Shown piece after piece: positions 27,774 through 35,506 of a DNA stretch of 64,000 nucleotides. Position 1 is the first letter of the stretch; every line of letters begins with the position of its first letter. Under the pieces are notes generated by a model. The model saw only the letters and a program-made list of their open reading frames with translations. It was not told where the DNA came from and did not search any database. A program made the position numbers and the translations under genes. Source of the stretch: Candidatus Formimonas warabiya (GTDB lineage Bacteria > Bacillota > Dehalobacteriia > Dehalobacteriales > Dehalobacteriaceae); assembly GCF_002777255.1 (NCBI RefSeq), contig NZ_CP017634.1:4042903-4106902 (forward strand). Reading direction: 5' to 3'.

Positions 27774-27890
27774 AGCCGTTAGGCATGGCGGGTCCCCCGG
27801 ATATAAACCGACACCCGGGGGCTCAAGCCGACTGCGAAGTCGGATCGGGTTCGCACATACCAAGTGTAAGCCGTGCGGCTATGCCTCGGC
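27774..27890. other. Multi-hairpin element of unknown class
   Basis: GCC...AGGCAT (27774-27786) can pair with ATGCCT.GGC (27881-27890). This encloses three hairpins: CCCCCGG/CCGGGGG (27794-27821), CCGACT/AGTCGG with a GCGA loop (27828-27843) and CGCAC/GTGCG (27852-27877). The right end overlaps the last codons of pucR. It could be a structured RNA on either strand, a compound terminator, or the hairpin-rich end of a decayed IS200/IS605-like element; none of these is proven. Confidence 0.5.
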
Positions 27891-29486
27891 GATCATATTG
27901 AGGATCCTCATAATCCTGATGCCAAGATAGGTGTTATAAAGCTGCTCTCCCGATTTGAAGTTGAGGCCGGTGATCGCCTTGATCCTGTCGATCCGGTATT
28001 GTAAGGTCTTGACATGGATGAATAAATCCTGGGCGGTTTCGTTTTTATTATTGCCGTTTTCCAATAATACGTCCAAAGTGTGCATCAGTCGGGTATTATT
28101 TTCCTGATCATACTTTAAAAGGGTAAACAGATAATTGGGAATATAGGACTTTAGTTTTTGATCGTCGTTAATATCCAACAAAAGCCGCGATATGCCCATA
28201 TCGGAAAAGAAATTGCACCTGTTTTTGGTGGGGAGCCGGTTAATGAGCGCTTTGGTTTCAATCGCTTCATTATAGCTGGAGTGGATATTGATTAACCGGC
28301 TTTTTATTTCGCCGGCGCAGACGGTGATATCTTCTTTGACCAGGCTGGCAATGGTCCCGCCGATCTGGCAAACGGCGGAATGGAGATTGATGTGGTCCGA
28401 CGGGTCCGCATGGAGCAGAAGGACTACATTATTATGGTAAATTTCGGCGATCATTTTAATGTTTTCGCTAAGATTAACAGCCGCAGTATTCTGTGTAATG
28501 ATCTTTTGCATGTGGCTTAAAAGATTTTGATCTTCAGCAGGGGCAAAGACGATGGCAACCTGAAACAGCCCGCTGTGGGGAAATCCAATGGCTTTGGCTC
28601 TTTGGGCGGCGATCGCCTCGGAATGCAAATAGCCTAAGAGGATATCCTCAAGGAAATTAATATTCTGGTTATGCTGGATATTCTGAAGCGTTTTATAGCT
28701 ATACAGTTGTAAGGCGAGACTGGTAATAAAGCTCTTAAGTATGGTTTGCCGGTCTTTGGCCGAAATCAGTTTATCGGCTCCGGCGGTCGTTTTGTTGGCA
28801 AGGATCAGATAACCTTCGGTGTGGTTCTCAATGATTAAAGGGTAGATCTCATAAGCCGGGGTAAAAACCGGTTCATTTTTAGACTCTTCCGTCATGGCTT
28901 TGATGCTTTCGCGGATATTTTCCTCCATTACCTCCTGGGAAAAAATATTGACGGCTGTCTTAGCCAAAATCTGACCGTTTACGCTCATGATAATACTTTT
29001 TTGGCGGATCAGTTCACTGAATGAATTCAGCATCGTTTTCATATCCGAACCGCTGATGATGGATTCCGAAGCGCTTTTCAACAAGTTTAACGAGGTATCT
29101 CTGTCGATGATCTTTTTAAATAAAGTCTGCATGATGTCCCGGTAAAGCACATCGGGAGCCAGCTCCAGCAAGGGCAGGTGGTATTGGTTGGCGGTATCGA
29201 TCATCTTCTGCGGGATGCTTTCCATGAAACGCTTGCTTTTGATGGCTAAAGCCGCGACACTCCTCTCGGACAGTTGCTTGACAAAATCAATCTGTTCGGG
29301 AACGGTTTGCGGCAGCGCTATACCGCTGGAAAGGATAAACTCATTGCCTTTGAGATAATGAATATAATCGGGCACCTCCATGACGGCGACATGAAGAATT
29401 TGCCGGTCTAGTCCTTCTCTGCCGGCAATGATCTTAGTATTGCGCAATATATCGGTGGATAATGCTTCCTTGACGGTAACTGACAT
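27879..29486 (-). CDS. PucR-family transcriptional regulator
   Basis: A 535-residue regulator. The N-terminal PucR domain (about residues 5-125, with FILSSGIALP and KSKRFMESIP) senses a metabolite in this family. The C-terminal helix-turn-helix (about 475-530) has NETAQDLFIHVKTLQYRIDR. The family controls purine, GABA, sugar-acid and aromatic catabolism. It lies between the two operons of the island and is divergent from pyrKD, so it is the obvious local regulator. ATG 29486 follows GGGGAGGTAGCAAT; an in-frame start seven codons earlier overlaps that site. A 15-bp tandem repeat begins 24 bases upstream of the start. Confidence 0.9.
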   Translation of the reverse strand: MSVTVKEALSTDILRNTKIIAGREGLDRQILHVAVMEVPDYIHYLKGNEFILSSGIALPQTVPEQIDFVKQLSERSVAALAIKSKRFMESIPQKMIDTANQYHLPLLELAPDVLYRDIMQTLFKKIIDRDTSLNLLKSASESIISGSDMKTMLNSFSELIRQKSIIMSVNGQILAKTAVNIFSQEVMEENIRESIKAMTEESKNEPVFTPAYEIYPLIIENHTEGYLILANKTTAGADKLISAKDRQTILKSFITSLALQLYSYKTLQNIQHNQNINFLEDILLGYLHSEAIAAQRAKAIGFPHSGLFQVAIVFAPAEDQNLLSHMQKIITQNTAAVNLSENIKMIAEIYHNNVVLLLHADPSDHINLHSAVCQIGGTIASLVKEDITVCAGEIKSRLINIHSSYNEAIETKALINRLPTKNRCNFFSDMGISRLLLDINDDQKLKSYIPNYLFTLLKYDQENNTRLMHTLDVLLENGNNKNETAQDLFIHVKTLQYRIDRIKAITGLNFKSGEQLYNTYLGIRIMRILNMIAEA

Positions 29487-29509
29487 ATTGCTACCTCCCC
29501 TGGGCATTG

Positions 29510-29539
29510 TCCGATCATCATAAATCCGATCATCATAAA
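29510..29539. repeat. 15-bp tandem direct repeat in the pucR-pyrK intergenic region
   Basis: TCCGATCATCATAAA occurs twice without a gap. It lies just upstream of pucR and within the divergent control region for pyrKD and the second hydroxylase. It is a candidate binding site for the PucR-type regulator. A similar but weaker sequence, TCCGATAGATTGAAA (9 of 15 positions), is at 17897-17911 before the first island operon. Confidence 0.6.
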
Positions 29540-29693
29540 ATCAAAAGATAAAATTTCGAGTGATGTATAGGGAGTAAATTAGTGGTATTGGTAGGAATAT
29601 TCCAAAATTCAATAAGCCGTAAATAGTTTTACCTAAAATACTTCATCATGATATTTAAATATCCTGCTTTATTTACAGATTGGGGGTATACAA

Positions 29694-30479
29694 TTGTTTC
29701 AGACAGAAGGCACGATTCTAACGAATCGCCGGATCAAAGCAAGTTATTATCACCTATGTCTTGAAGTACCGGCTGTTGCCGGCATTGCCCAACCAGGGCA
29801 GTTCATTCATATCAAGTGCGGAGACGGTTTTCGGCATCTGCTGCGACGTCCTGTCAGCATTCATGGTATCGACCGTTCCCGCGGCTGCCTGGAACTGCTT
29901 TTTGAAGTCAAGGGCAGCGGTACGGCCTGGCTGGCGGAACGAAAAGGGGGGGAGTCCCTCGACCTCCTGGGCCCATTGGGAAACGGTTTTCCGATTGAGC
30001 CCGGCTATCAGAACGTCCTGCTGGTAGCGGGCGGCATCGGTATTGCTCCCATGTTTTGCCTGGCCAGGGAACTGCGTTTAAGACAAGTCGAAGTGATCAT
30101 GCTGATGGGCGCTAAAAATAAAGAATGGCTCTTACTGGAAAAAGAATTAAAAGACCTGGGGATTGTGTTACATATTGCTACAGACGACGGTAGCCTCGGG
30201 CATCACGGTTTCGTTACTGATATTCTACCCCATCTAGTAAGCCAAAATACCGTCGATTGCCTTTATGCCTGCGGTCCCCAGGGCATGCTGGCAGGAATCG
30301 GCAAAATGGCTCCTGCTCTTGATTTGTCTTGCTATGTTTCCCTGGAAGAAAGAATGGCGTGCGGCGTAGGCGCCTGCCGGGGCTGCGTGGTGGGGATCAA
30401 AGATTCTGCAGGCAATATCGGATACAAAAATGTGTGCAGCGACGGGCCGGTTTTTGCTGTTGAGGAGGTAGTATTCTGA
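29694..30479 (+). CDS. PyrK-type electron transfer flavoprotein
   Basis: A 261-residue ferredoxin-reductase-like protein of the dihydroorotate dehydrogenase B electron transfer family. FAD site: RRPVSIHG (about residues 51-58); NAD-binding segment: VAGGIGIAPM (about 110-119); the 2Fe-2S ligands are in CGVGACRGC and CSDGPVF at the C-terminus. It links FMN of the following PyrD-like subunit to NAD(H). Start is TTG 29694 after GGGGG. In this context it is adjacent to a catabolic regulator and a molybdenum hydroxylase rather than pyrimidine biosynthesis genes, so a catabolic role is likely. Confidence 0.85.
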   Translation: MFQTEGTILTNRRIKASYYHLCLEVPAVAGIAQPGQFIHIKCGDGFRHLLRRPVSIHGIDRSRGCLELLFEVKGSGTAWLAERKGGESLDLLGPLGNGFPIEPGYQNVLLVAGGIGIAPMFCLARELRLRQVEVIMLMGAKNKEWLLLEKELKDLGIVLHIATDDGSLGHHGFVTDILPHLVSQNTVDCLYACGPQGMLAGIGKMAPALDLSCYVSLEERMACGVGACRGCVVGIKDSAGNIGYKNVCSDGPVFAVEEVVF

Positions 30480-31393
30480 TGACTTTAGATATGAGTGTCA
30501 ATATAGCGGGACTTCACTTAAAAAATCCGATTATGCCCGCCTCCGGGACCTTCGGGTTCGGCGAGGAATACGCCGATTTTATCGATCTCAACCGGTTAGG
30601 GGCTATCGTGGTAAAATCCGTCACGTTAGCGCCGCGGGCGGGCAATCCCCCTCCCCGGCTGGCGGAAACGGCAGCCGGAATGCTGAATTCCATCGCCTGG
30701 CAGAATCCTGGGATCGAGGTGTTCATCCGGGATAAACTGCCCTTTTTACGCCGTTTTGACGTACCGGTGATCGTCAATGTGGCGGGCAGCAGCATTGAAG
30801 AATATGTGGAAGTGGTGGAAAGGCTGAATGATATCGAGGGTGTGGCAGCTTTTGAATTGAATATTTCCTGTCCCAATGTGCATGAAGGAGGAGTGGCCTT
30901 CGGTACTTCGGTCAAGCTGGCTTCCCAGGTGACGGCAGCGGCGGCGCAGGCGGCAAAATTGCCGCTGATCATCAAACTTTCTCCTAATGTCACAGCGGTC
31001 GAGGAATTTGCCCTGGCGGTGGAAGCCGCCGGCGCTCAGGCGGTCTCACTGATCAATTGCCCCACCGGCATGGCCATTGATATCCAGAGCCGGCGCCCGG
31101 TTCTGGGAAATATCGTCGGCGGTCTGAGCGGGCCGGCGATCAAACCGATCGCTTTATATCAGGTCTGGCGGGTGGCCCAGGCCGTGAAGATACCGGTAAT
31201 CGGCATGGGCGGCATCGCGAGTGCCACCGACGCCATCGAATTTTTGCTGGCGGGCGCTTCAGCAGTGGCGGTAGGGATGAACAATTTCATCGATCCCCGG
31301 AATATGTTGACGATCATTGACGATTTGGAGAGGTATTTAAAAGAGCATAGAATTGACGCAGTCAGCGAGCTGATCGGCGCGCTGCGGAAATAA
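30479..31393 (+). CDS. PyrD-like (class 1B dihydroorotate dehydrogenase family) flavoprotein
   Basis: A 304-residue FMN TIM-barrel protein. The FMN/catalytic features are kept: Lys46 in VVKS, the catalytic cysteine C131 in NISCPNV, IKLSPN and GMGGI. Positions that contact orotate in known enzymes differ: the usual LNAIGLQNPG segment reads LNSIAWQNPG (A73 and W74 replace Gly and Leu), and the N-T or N-S pair reads N193-C194. This suggests a substrate other than dihydroorotate, for example a hydroxylated N-heterocycle reduced as in dihydropyrimidine dehydrogenase. It overlaps pyrK by one base (TGATG), so the two are co-translated and likely form a complex. A role in pyrimidine synthesis cannot be fully excluded. 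Confidence 0.85.
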   Translation: MTLDMSVNIAGLHLKNPIMPASGTFGFGEEYADFIDLNRLGAIVVKSVTLAPRAGNPPPRLAETAAGMLNSIAWQNPGIEVFIRDKLPFLRRFDVPVIVNVAGSSIEEYVEVVERLNDIEGVAAFELNISCPNVHEGGVAFGTSVKLASQVTAAAAQAAKLPLIIKLSPNVTAVEEFALAVEAAGAQAVSLINCPTGMAIDIQSRRPVLGNIVGGLSGPAIKPIALYQVWRVAQAVKIPVIGMGGIASATDAIEFLLAGASAVAVGMNNFIDPRNMLTIIDDLERYLKEHRIDAVSELIGALRK

Positions 31394-31442
31394 GGACTGT
31401 TTTTGTGAGTAAATTAATCTTTTAAATTAAGGAAGGATACCA

Positions 31443-31928
31443 ATGGAACAAATTCTCTTACATATTAACGGGGAAGACAGGGAAGTAAGCGTCAATCCTT
31501 CGTGGACGCTGCTCTATGTCTTACGGGAAGTAATGGATCTCACGGGTACCAAATGCGGTTGTAATACCGGCGACTGCGGGGCCTGCAAAGTAATCATAGA
31601 CAGCCGGGCGGTGCAGTCCTGTCTGATTCGCGCCGTCAATGCCGTGGGCAAGAACATCGAAACCATTGAAGGGTTGTCGGATGGGTATCATTTGCACCCT
31701 ATCCAGCAGGCGTTTGTTGATTGCGGAGCCGTGCAATGCGGTTATTGTACTCCCGGTATGATCATGGCGGCCAAGGCTTTGCTGGACGCCAACCCGCATC
31801 CCAGTGAAGAGGAGATACGCCTGGCGATCAAGGATAATTTCTGCCGCTGCTCCGGTTATGTGGAAATTGTCAGAGCGATACAATATGCCGCCCGGCTATT
31901 GGAGGAGGAGAAAAGTGAGCGCTTATAA
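31443..31928 (+). CDS. Molybdenum hydroxylase, 2Fe-2S subunit, second system
   Basis: A 161-residue protein with the two-domain 2Fe-2S layout: CGCNTGDCGACKV and a distal SC at the N-terminus, then CGYCTPGM and CRCSGY. It partners with the molybdenum subunit encoded next, with which it overlaps by 14 bases. It follows pyrD by 49 bases in the same direction. It is a paralogue of the 2Fe-2S gene at 22626. The start follows AAGGAAGG. Confidence 0.93.
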   Translation: MEQILLHINGEDREVSVNPSWTLLYVLREVMDLTGTKCGCNTGDCGACKVIIDSRAVQSCLIRAVNAVGKNIETIEGLSDGYHLHPIQQAFVDCGAVQCGYCTPGMIMAAKALLDANPHPSEEEIRLAIKDNFCRCSGYVEIVRAIQYAARLLEEEKSERL

Positions 31929-34140
31929 ATATCTTGGTAAGAAAATCCCTGTGATAGACGCAGCGCAAAAAGTAACGGGCCAGACCCGTTACACGGACGA
32001 TCTGAAACTTTCCGGAATGCTCTATGCCAAGGTCTTATTTAGCCCCCACCCGCACGCCCGCATCGTTGCTATCGATACCAGAGAGGCGGAAGCCTTGCCC
32101 GGAGTGCGCGCCGTAGCGACTTACCGTAATACGTCCCAGGTGTTATATAACAGTACCACCCGGTTTCTGTTACAGGATCCTCTTATTCTGACTGAGAGGA
32201 TCTTTGATCAGACGGTACGTTTTGTCGGCGATCGGGTGGCGGCCGTCGCCGCGGATAGCCTGGAAATCGCCGGAAAGGCAATCCGCCTGATCAAGGTGGA
32301 ATACGAGCTTTTACCCTATTATCTGGATGGGGAAGAAGCGGTGCAGGAAGGCGCTTATCCCATCCACCCTCAAGGTAACCTGGCCCTGGAGGTAGTACAA
32401 AATGCCGGGGATGTGGACAAGGCTTTTGCCGAGGCCGATTATATCTTCGAAGACCGTTATACGACGCCTCCCGTACATCAGGCGGCCCTTGAAACTCATA
32501 CGGCTATCGCTGATTTCGGCGCTACCGGTAAATTAACGGTCATTTCGTCTACCCAAAATACGTTCGGGCAGCGGATCGTATTGTCGAAAATATTTCAATT
32601 GCCTATGAGTAAGGTCAGAGTGATCGCCCCGCCTTTAGGAGGCGCTTTCGGCGGTAAGATCGAGGCTATCGTAGAACCGGTGGCCGCCGCTTTGGCCATC
32701 CTCTGCCATAAGCCAGTCAAACTGACCTATAACAGAAAGGAGAGCATGATCTCCACCCGTACGCGGCACGGCTCTGTCACGTATCTCAAGACCGGCGTGA
32801 TGAAGGACGGCACCATCATCGCCCAGGATTTTAAGGTAATCACCAATACCGGGGCTTACGCCGCCAGCGCTTCAAATGTGATTAAAGCGATGAGCAATAA
32901 AGTATTCGGATCCTATAAAATACCCAATATGCGTTTTATCGGTAGACCGGTGTATACCAATCTGCCGATTGCGGGAGCCATGCGCGGTTACGGTTCGCCG
33001 CAGGCTTATTTTGCCCAGCAATGTCAAATGCAAAAAATAGCAAAAGCGCTAAATATAGATCCGGTTAAAGTGCAAATGAAGAATCTGATCGATCCGGACG
33101 GGGTGGACCCGCGCAACCAGAAGCCCATCGGTAATCCCCGCCCGAAGGATTGCTTAAGGCGGGCCCTGGAACTGAAGAAAAACTGGCCGCCTCTTGATGA
33201 CGAAAACGGCGAATACCTGATTGGCGAGGGCTTGGCCATCGGCATGCACGGCAACAGTGCTTACGGCGCCCATACCGACCAGACCTCGATCATCATTAAA
33301 GTGCATGACGACGGTTCTTGTATCCTCTATACCGGTACCCATGAAATGGGGCAGGCGGCTTTGACCTTGCAAAAGCAAATGGTTTGCGAGGTGCTTGATT
33401 TACCGTGGGAGATGGTGGATGTCGTGGCCGCCGACACGGATACCTGTCCTTGGGCCTTGGGGGATTTCTCCAGCCGGGGCACGTTTATCGGCGGTTACGC
33501 CGCGAAAGAGGCGGCGGAAAAGGTCAAAGCGCGTATTTTGGCCGAAGCCGCTTTACTGATGAAGGAAGACCAGGGTCAGTTGGTTTTAGAGAATGCCGCA
33601 GTGCGTTCTTGGCAGAGCGGTCGCTCCGTATCTTTACCGCAAGTGATGGATCATGCGCAAAACGTAACCCATCAGGAAATCATGGTGACCCATACTTATC
33701 CTACGCCCGGCGGCCCCGGGTCTTACGGCGCGCATATCGTACGGGTAAGGGTGGAGCGCCAAAGCGGCGTTGCGGAAGTGACCGATTATATCGCCGTACA
33801 GGATCTTGGCACGGTGGTAAACCGTTTCAGCTGCGAAGGGCAGGTGGAAGGAGCCATTCAAATGGGCATGGGTTACGCTCTCTACGAAAGCTTGAATTTT
33901 GATGAAAGGGGTAAATGCACCAACAGCAATTTCCGGAAATACAAGATCGTCAATGCAACCCAGATGCCCCGTATCCAAATGGATTTTATTGAAGAATACG
34001 AGCCGACCGGACCCTTCGGAGCTAAAAGCCTTTCCGAATGCGCTCTGGTTCCCAGCGCGCCCGCGATCATCAACGCCGTATCCAACGCCATCCATCAGGA
34101 GATTCATGATCTGCCTTATCGGCCGGCCGGCGGGCGTTAG
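31915..34140 (+). CDS. Molybdenum hydroxylase, large (molybdopterin) subunit, second system
   Basis: A 741-residue xanthine-dehydrogenase-family subunit and paralogue of the one at 19419. Molybdopterin motifs include GGAFGGK (about residues 242-248) and AMRGYGSPQ. The putative catalytic glutamate is E708, in an unusual SLSEC setting instead of GxGEP. Isoleucine follows GGAFGGK where xanthine dehydrogenase has its substrate glutamate. There is no FAD subunit gene beside it. The GTG at 31915 follows GGAGGAGGAG; a longer frame to 31804 lies inside the 2Fe-2S gene and is not used. It is the last gene of the island. Confidence 0.9.
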   Translation: MSAYKYLGKKIPVIDAAQKVTGQTRYTDDLKLSGMLYAKVLFSPHPHARIVAIDTREAEALPGVRAVATYRNTSQVLYNSTTRFLLQDPLILTERIFDQTVRFVGDRVAAVAADSLEIAGKAIRLIKVEYELLPYYLDGEEAVQEGAYPIHPQGNLALEVVQNAGDVDKAFAEADYIFEDRYTTPPVHQAALETHTAIADFGATGKLTVISSTQNTFGQRIVLSKIFQLPMSKVRVIAPPLGGAFGGKIEAIVEPVAAALAILCHKPVKLTYNRKESMISTRTRHGSVTYLKTGVMKDGTIIAQDFKVITNTGAYAASASNVIKAMSNKVFGSYKIPNMRFIGRPVYTNLPIAGAMRGYGSPQAYFAQQCQMQKIAKALNIDPVKVQMKNLIDPDGVDPRNQKPIGNPRPKDCLRRALELKKNWPPLDDENGEYLIGEGLAIGMHGNSAYGAHTDQTSIIIKVHDDGSCILYTGTHEMGQAALTLQKQMVCEVLDLPWEMVDVVAADTDTCPWALGDFSSRGTFIGGYAAKEAAEKVKARILAEAALLMKEDQGQLVLENAAVRSWQSGRSVSLPQVMDHAQNVTHQEIMVTHTYPTPGGPGSYGAHIVRVRVERQSGVAEVTDYIAVQDLGTVVNRFSCEGQVEGAIQMGMGYALYESLNFDERGKCTNSNFRKYKIVNATQMPRIQMDFIEEYEPTGPFGAKSLSECALVPSAPAIINAVSNAIHQEIHDLPYRPAGGR

Positions 34141-34316
34141 ATTCCGTAAACGTTCATTCGGAATTATTCCGGTTGGGCGTTTTTTTAACGCAAAGTACAA
34201 TAAATCTGATCCTGGCGCATAAAATAAGAATAAGGACAATCAAAAAGGATGCGGAAAAAATCGAAAAAGAAAAGAACTTGTTTGCTGGAATAATGTGGAA
34301 AAGCACTGTGCTGACA

Positions 34317-34345
34317 TTGACAACCTGTAGTAAACAAGGTAAAAT
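34317..34345 (+). promoter_or_regulatory. Sigma-A promoter of yabE
   Basis: TTGACA (34317-34322) and TAAAAT (34340-34345) with a 17-bp spacer, 38 bases before the yabE start. The backbone gene thus has its own promoter after the island. The rest of the gap 34141-34316 shows nothing I can name. Confidence 0.85.
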
Positions 34346-34383
34346 ATTTATACCTCGTCTTAGAGGTAACGGAGGGGAGAACC

Positions 34384-35373
34384 ATGCAATACGCTTTTGC
34401 GCATCAAGGTCGTCCTCGAGGGATAGTTAAATTTATACCAATTTTTTTAGCAGTACTGGTGGTTGCTTTTGGTTATGCAGCTTATATGGTGATTCAAAAA
34501 GAAGTAACAGTTGTTGTTGACGGTGTAGCGACACATGTTAAAACATTCAAAACTGATGTGGGTAGTGTTCTTGAAGAAAAAAACATTAAACTATACCCTA
34601 AGGACTTAGTGAAACCGGAATTGACAACCCAGATAGCCGACGGGCAGGTTATTAACATTACCAGGGCATTTAAAGTTTCCGTCCACGCGGATGGGAAACA
34701 GATTGATGTCCTTACTATTCCTGCCACGGTGCAAAGTGTTCTGTCACAAGCGCATATCGTTTTAGGGAAAAAAGATTTGGTGGAACCCAGTTTATCCGCT
34801 TTTGTGGATAAAAAAACCGCTGAAATTACCGTAAACCGGATCACAGAAGAATTTATCACCCAGACCCAGCCGGTAGCTTTCCGGACAGAGAAAAAAGATG
34901 ATGCCACACTGGAACGGGGGATCCGAAGGATTGTCCAGCAGGGAAAAGATGGCGTGAAAGAAGAGACAATCAAGATTACTTATAAAGACGGCAAAAAGAT
35001 CCGGCGGGAAATTGTTTCTACCAGTGTGATCAAAGAACCCGTTAGTCAAATAGTCGCCTACGGAGTATTGCAGTTTGCCTCCCGGGGGGGACAACGCTTT
35101 GAGTTTGACCGGGCCTTGGTGGTCAGGGCGAGTGCATATACTCACACCGGCTATCGAACCAGTCTGGGGACAAATCCAAAGGTGGGCACGGTGGCCGTGG
35201 ATCCTTCGGTGATTCCTTTGGGAAGTAAGCTGTACATAGAAGGATATGGTTTTGGCCGGGCGGAAGATACCGGAGGCGCCATCAAGGGGAACTGTATTGA
35301 TTTGTTTCTGGAATCGGAACGGGAAGCGCGACGTTGGGGGCGAAGATCCGTTAAAATCTATGTCCTTAATTAA
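34384..35373 (+). CDS. yabE: YabE-like protein with DUF348, G5 and 3D domains
   Basis: A 329-residue cell-wall-active protein. One N-terminal membrane anchor (about residues 15-35) is followed by two DUF348 repeats (about 37-150), a G5 domain (about 155-230) and the 3D catalytic domain (about 245-329). The 3D aspartates are in EDTGGAIKGNCIDLF. Such proteins resemble resuscitation-promoting factors and stationary-phase muralytic transglycosylases. Its position before rsmA matches yabE in B. subtilis, although rnmV, which normally lies between, is absent. The start follows GGAGGGGAG. Confidence 0.9.
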   Translation: MQYAFAHQGRPRGIVKFIPIFLAVLVVAFGYAAYMVIQKEVTVVVDGVATHVKTFKTDVGSVLEEKNIKLYPKDLVKPELTTQIADGQVINITRAFKVSVHADGKQIDVLTIPATVQSVLSQAHIVLGKKDLVEPSLSAFVDKKTAEITVNRITEEFITQTQPVAFRTEKKDDATLERGIRRIVQQGKDGVKEETIKITYKDGKKIRREIVSTSVIKEPVSQIVAYGVLQFASRGGQRFEFDRALVVRASAYTHTGYRTSLGTNPKVGTVAVDPSVIPLGSKLYIEGYGFGRAEDTGGAIKGNCIDLFLESEREARRWGRRSVKIYVLN

Positions 35374-35388
35374 AGATAGGTGGTACTT

Positions 35389-35419
35389 ACCCTTGAGACC
35401 GTTGGTTTCAAGGGTTTTT
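35389..35419 (+). terminator. Terminator after yabE
   Basis: ACCCTTGAGACC pairs with GGTTTCAAGGGT around a GTT loop and is followed by T residues. Confidence 0.85.
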
Positions 35420-35506
35420 CATGTTTAGGAGTATTTGCACATAAAAACTACATAAGCTATAATGAAGCATAAGCATAATCAGGTTTTCAAGATCTGGAGG
35501 CACACG

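Noticed and set aside
30479..31393. Plain annotation as pyrimidine biosynthesis pyrD
   Set aside because: The altered substrate-pocket residues and the catabolic neighbours make this doubtful, so I left the gene symbol empty.
33634..34239. A 201-codon reading frame on the minus strand
   Set aside because: It is antisense to the second molybdenum hydroxylase; no motif or start signal supports it.
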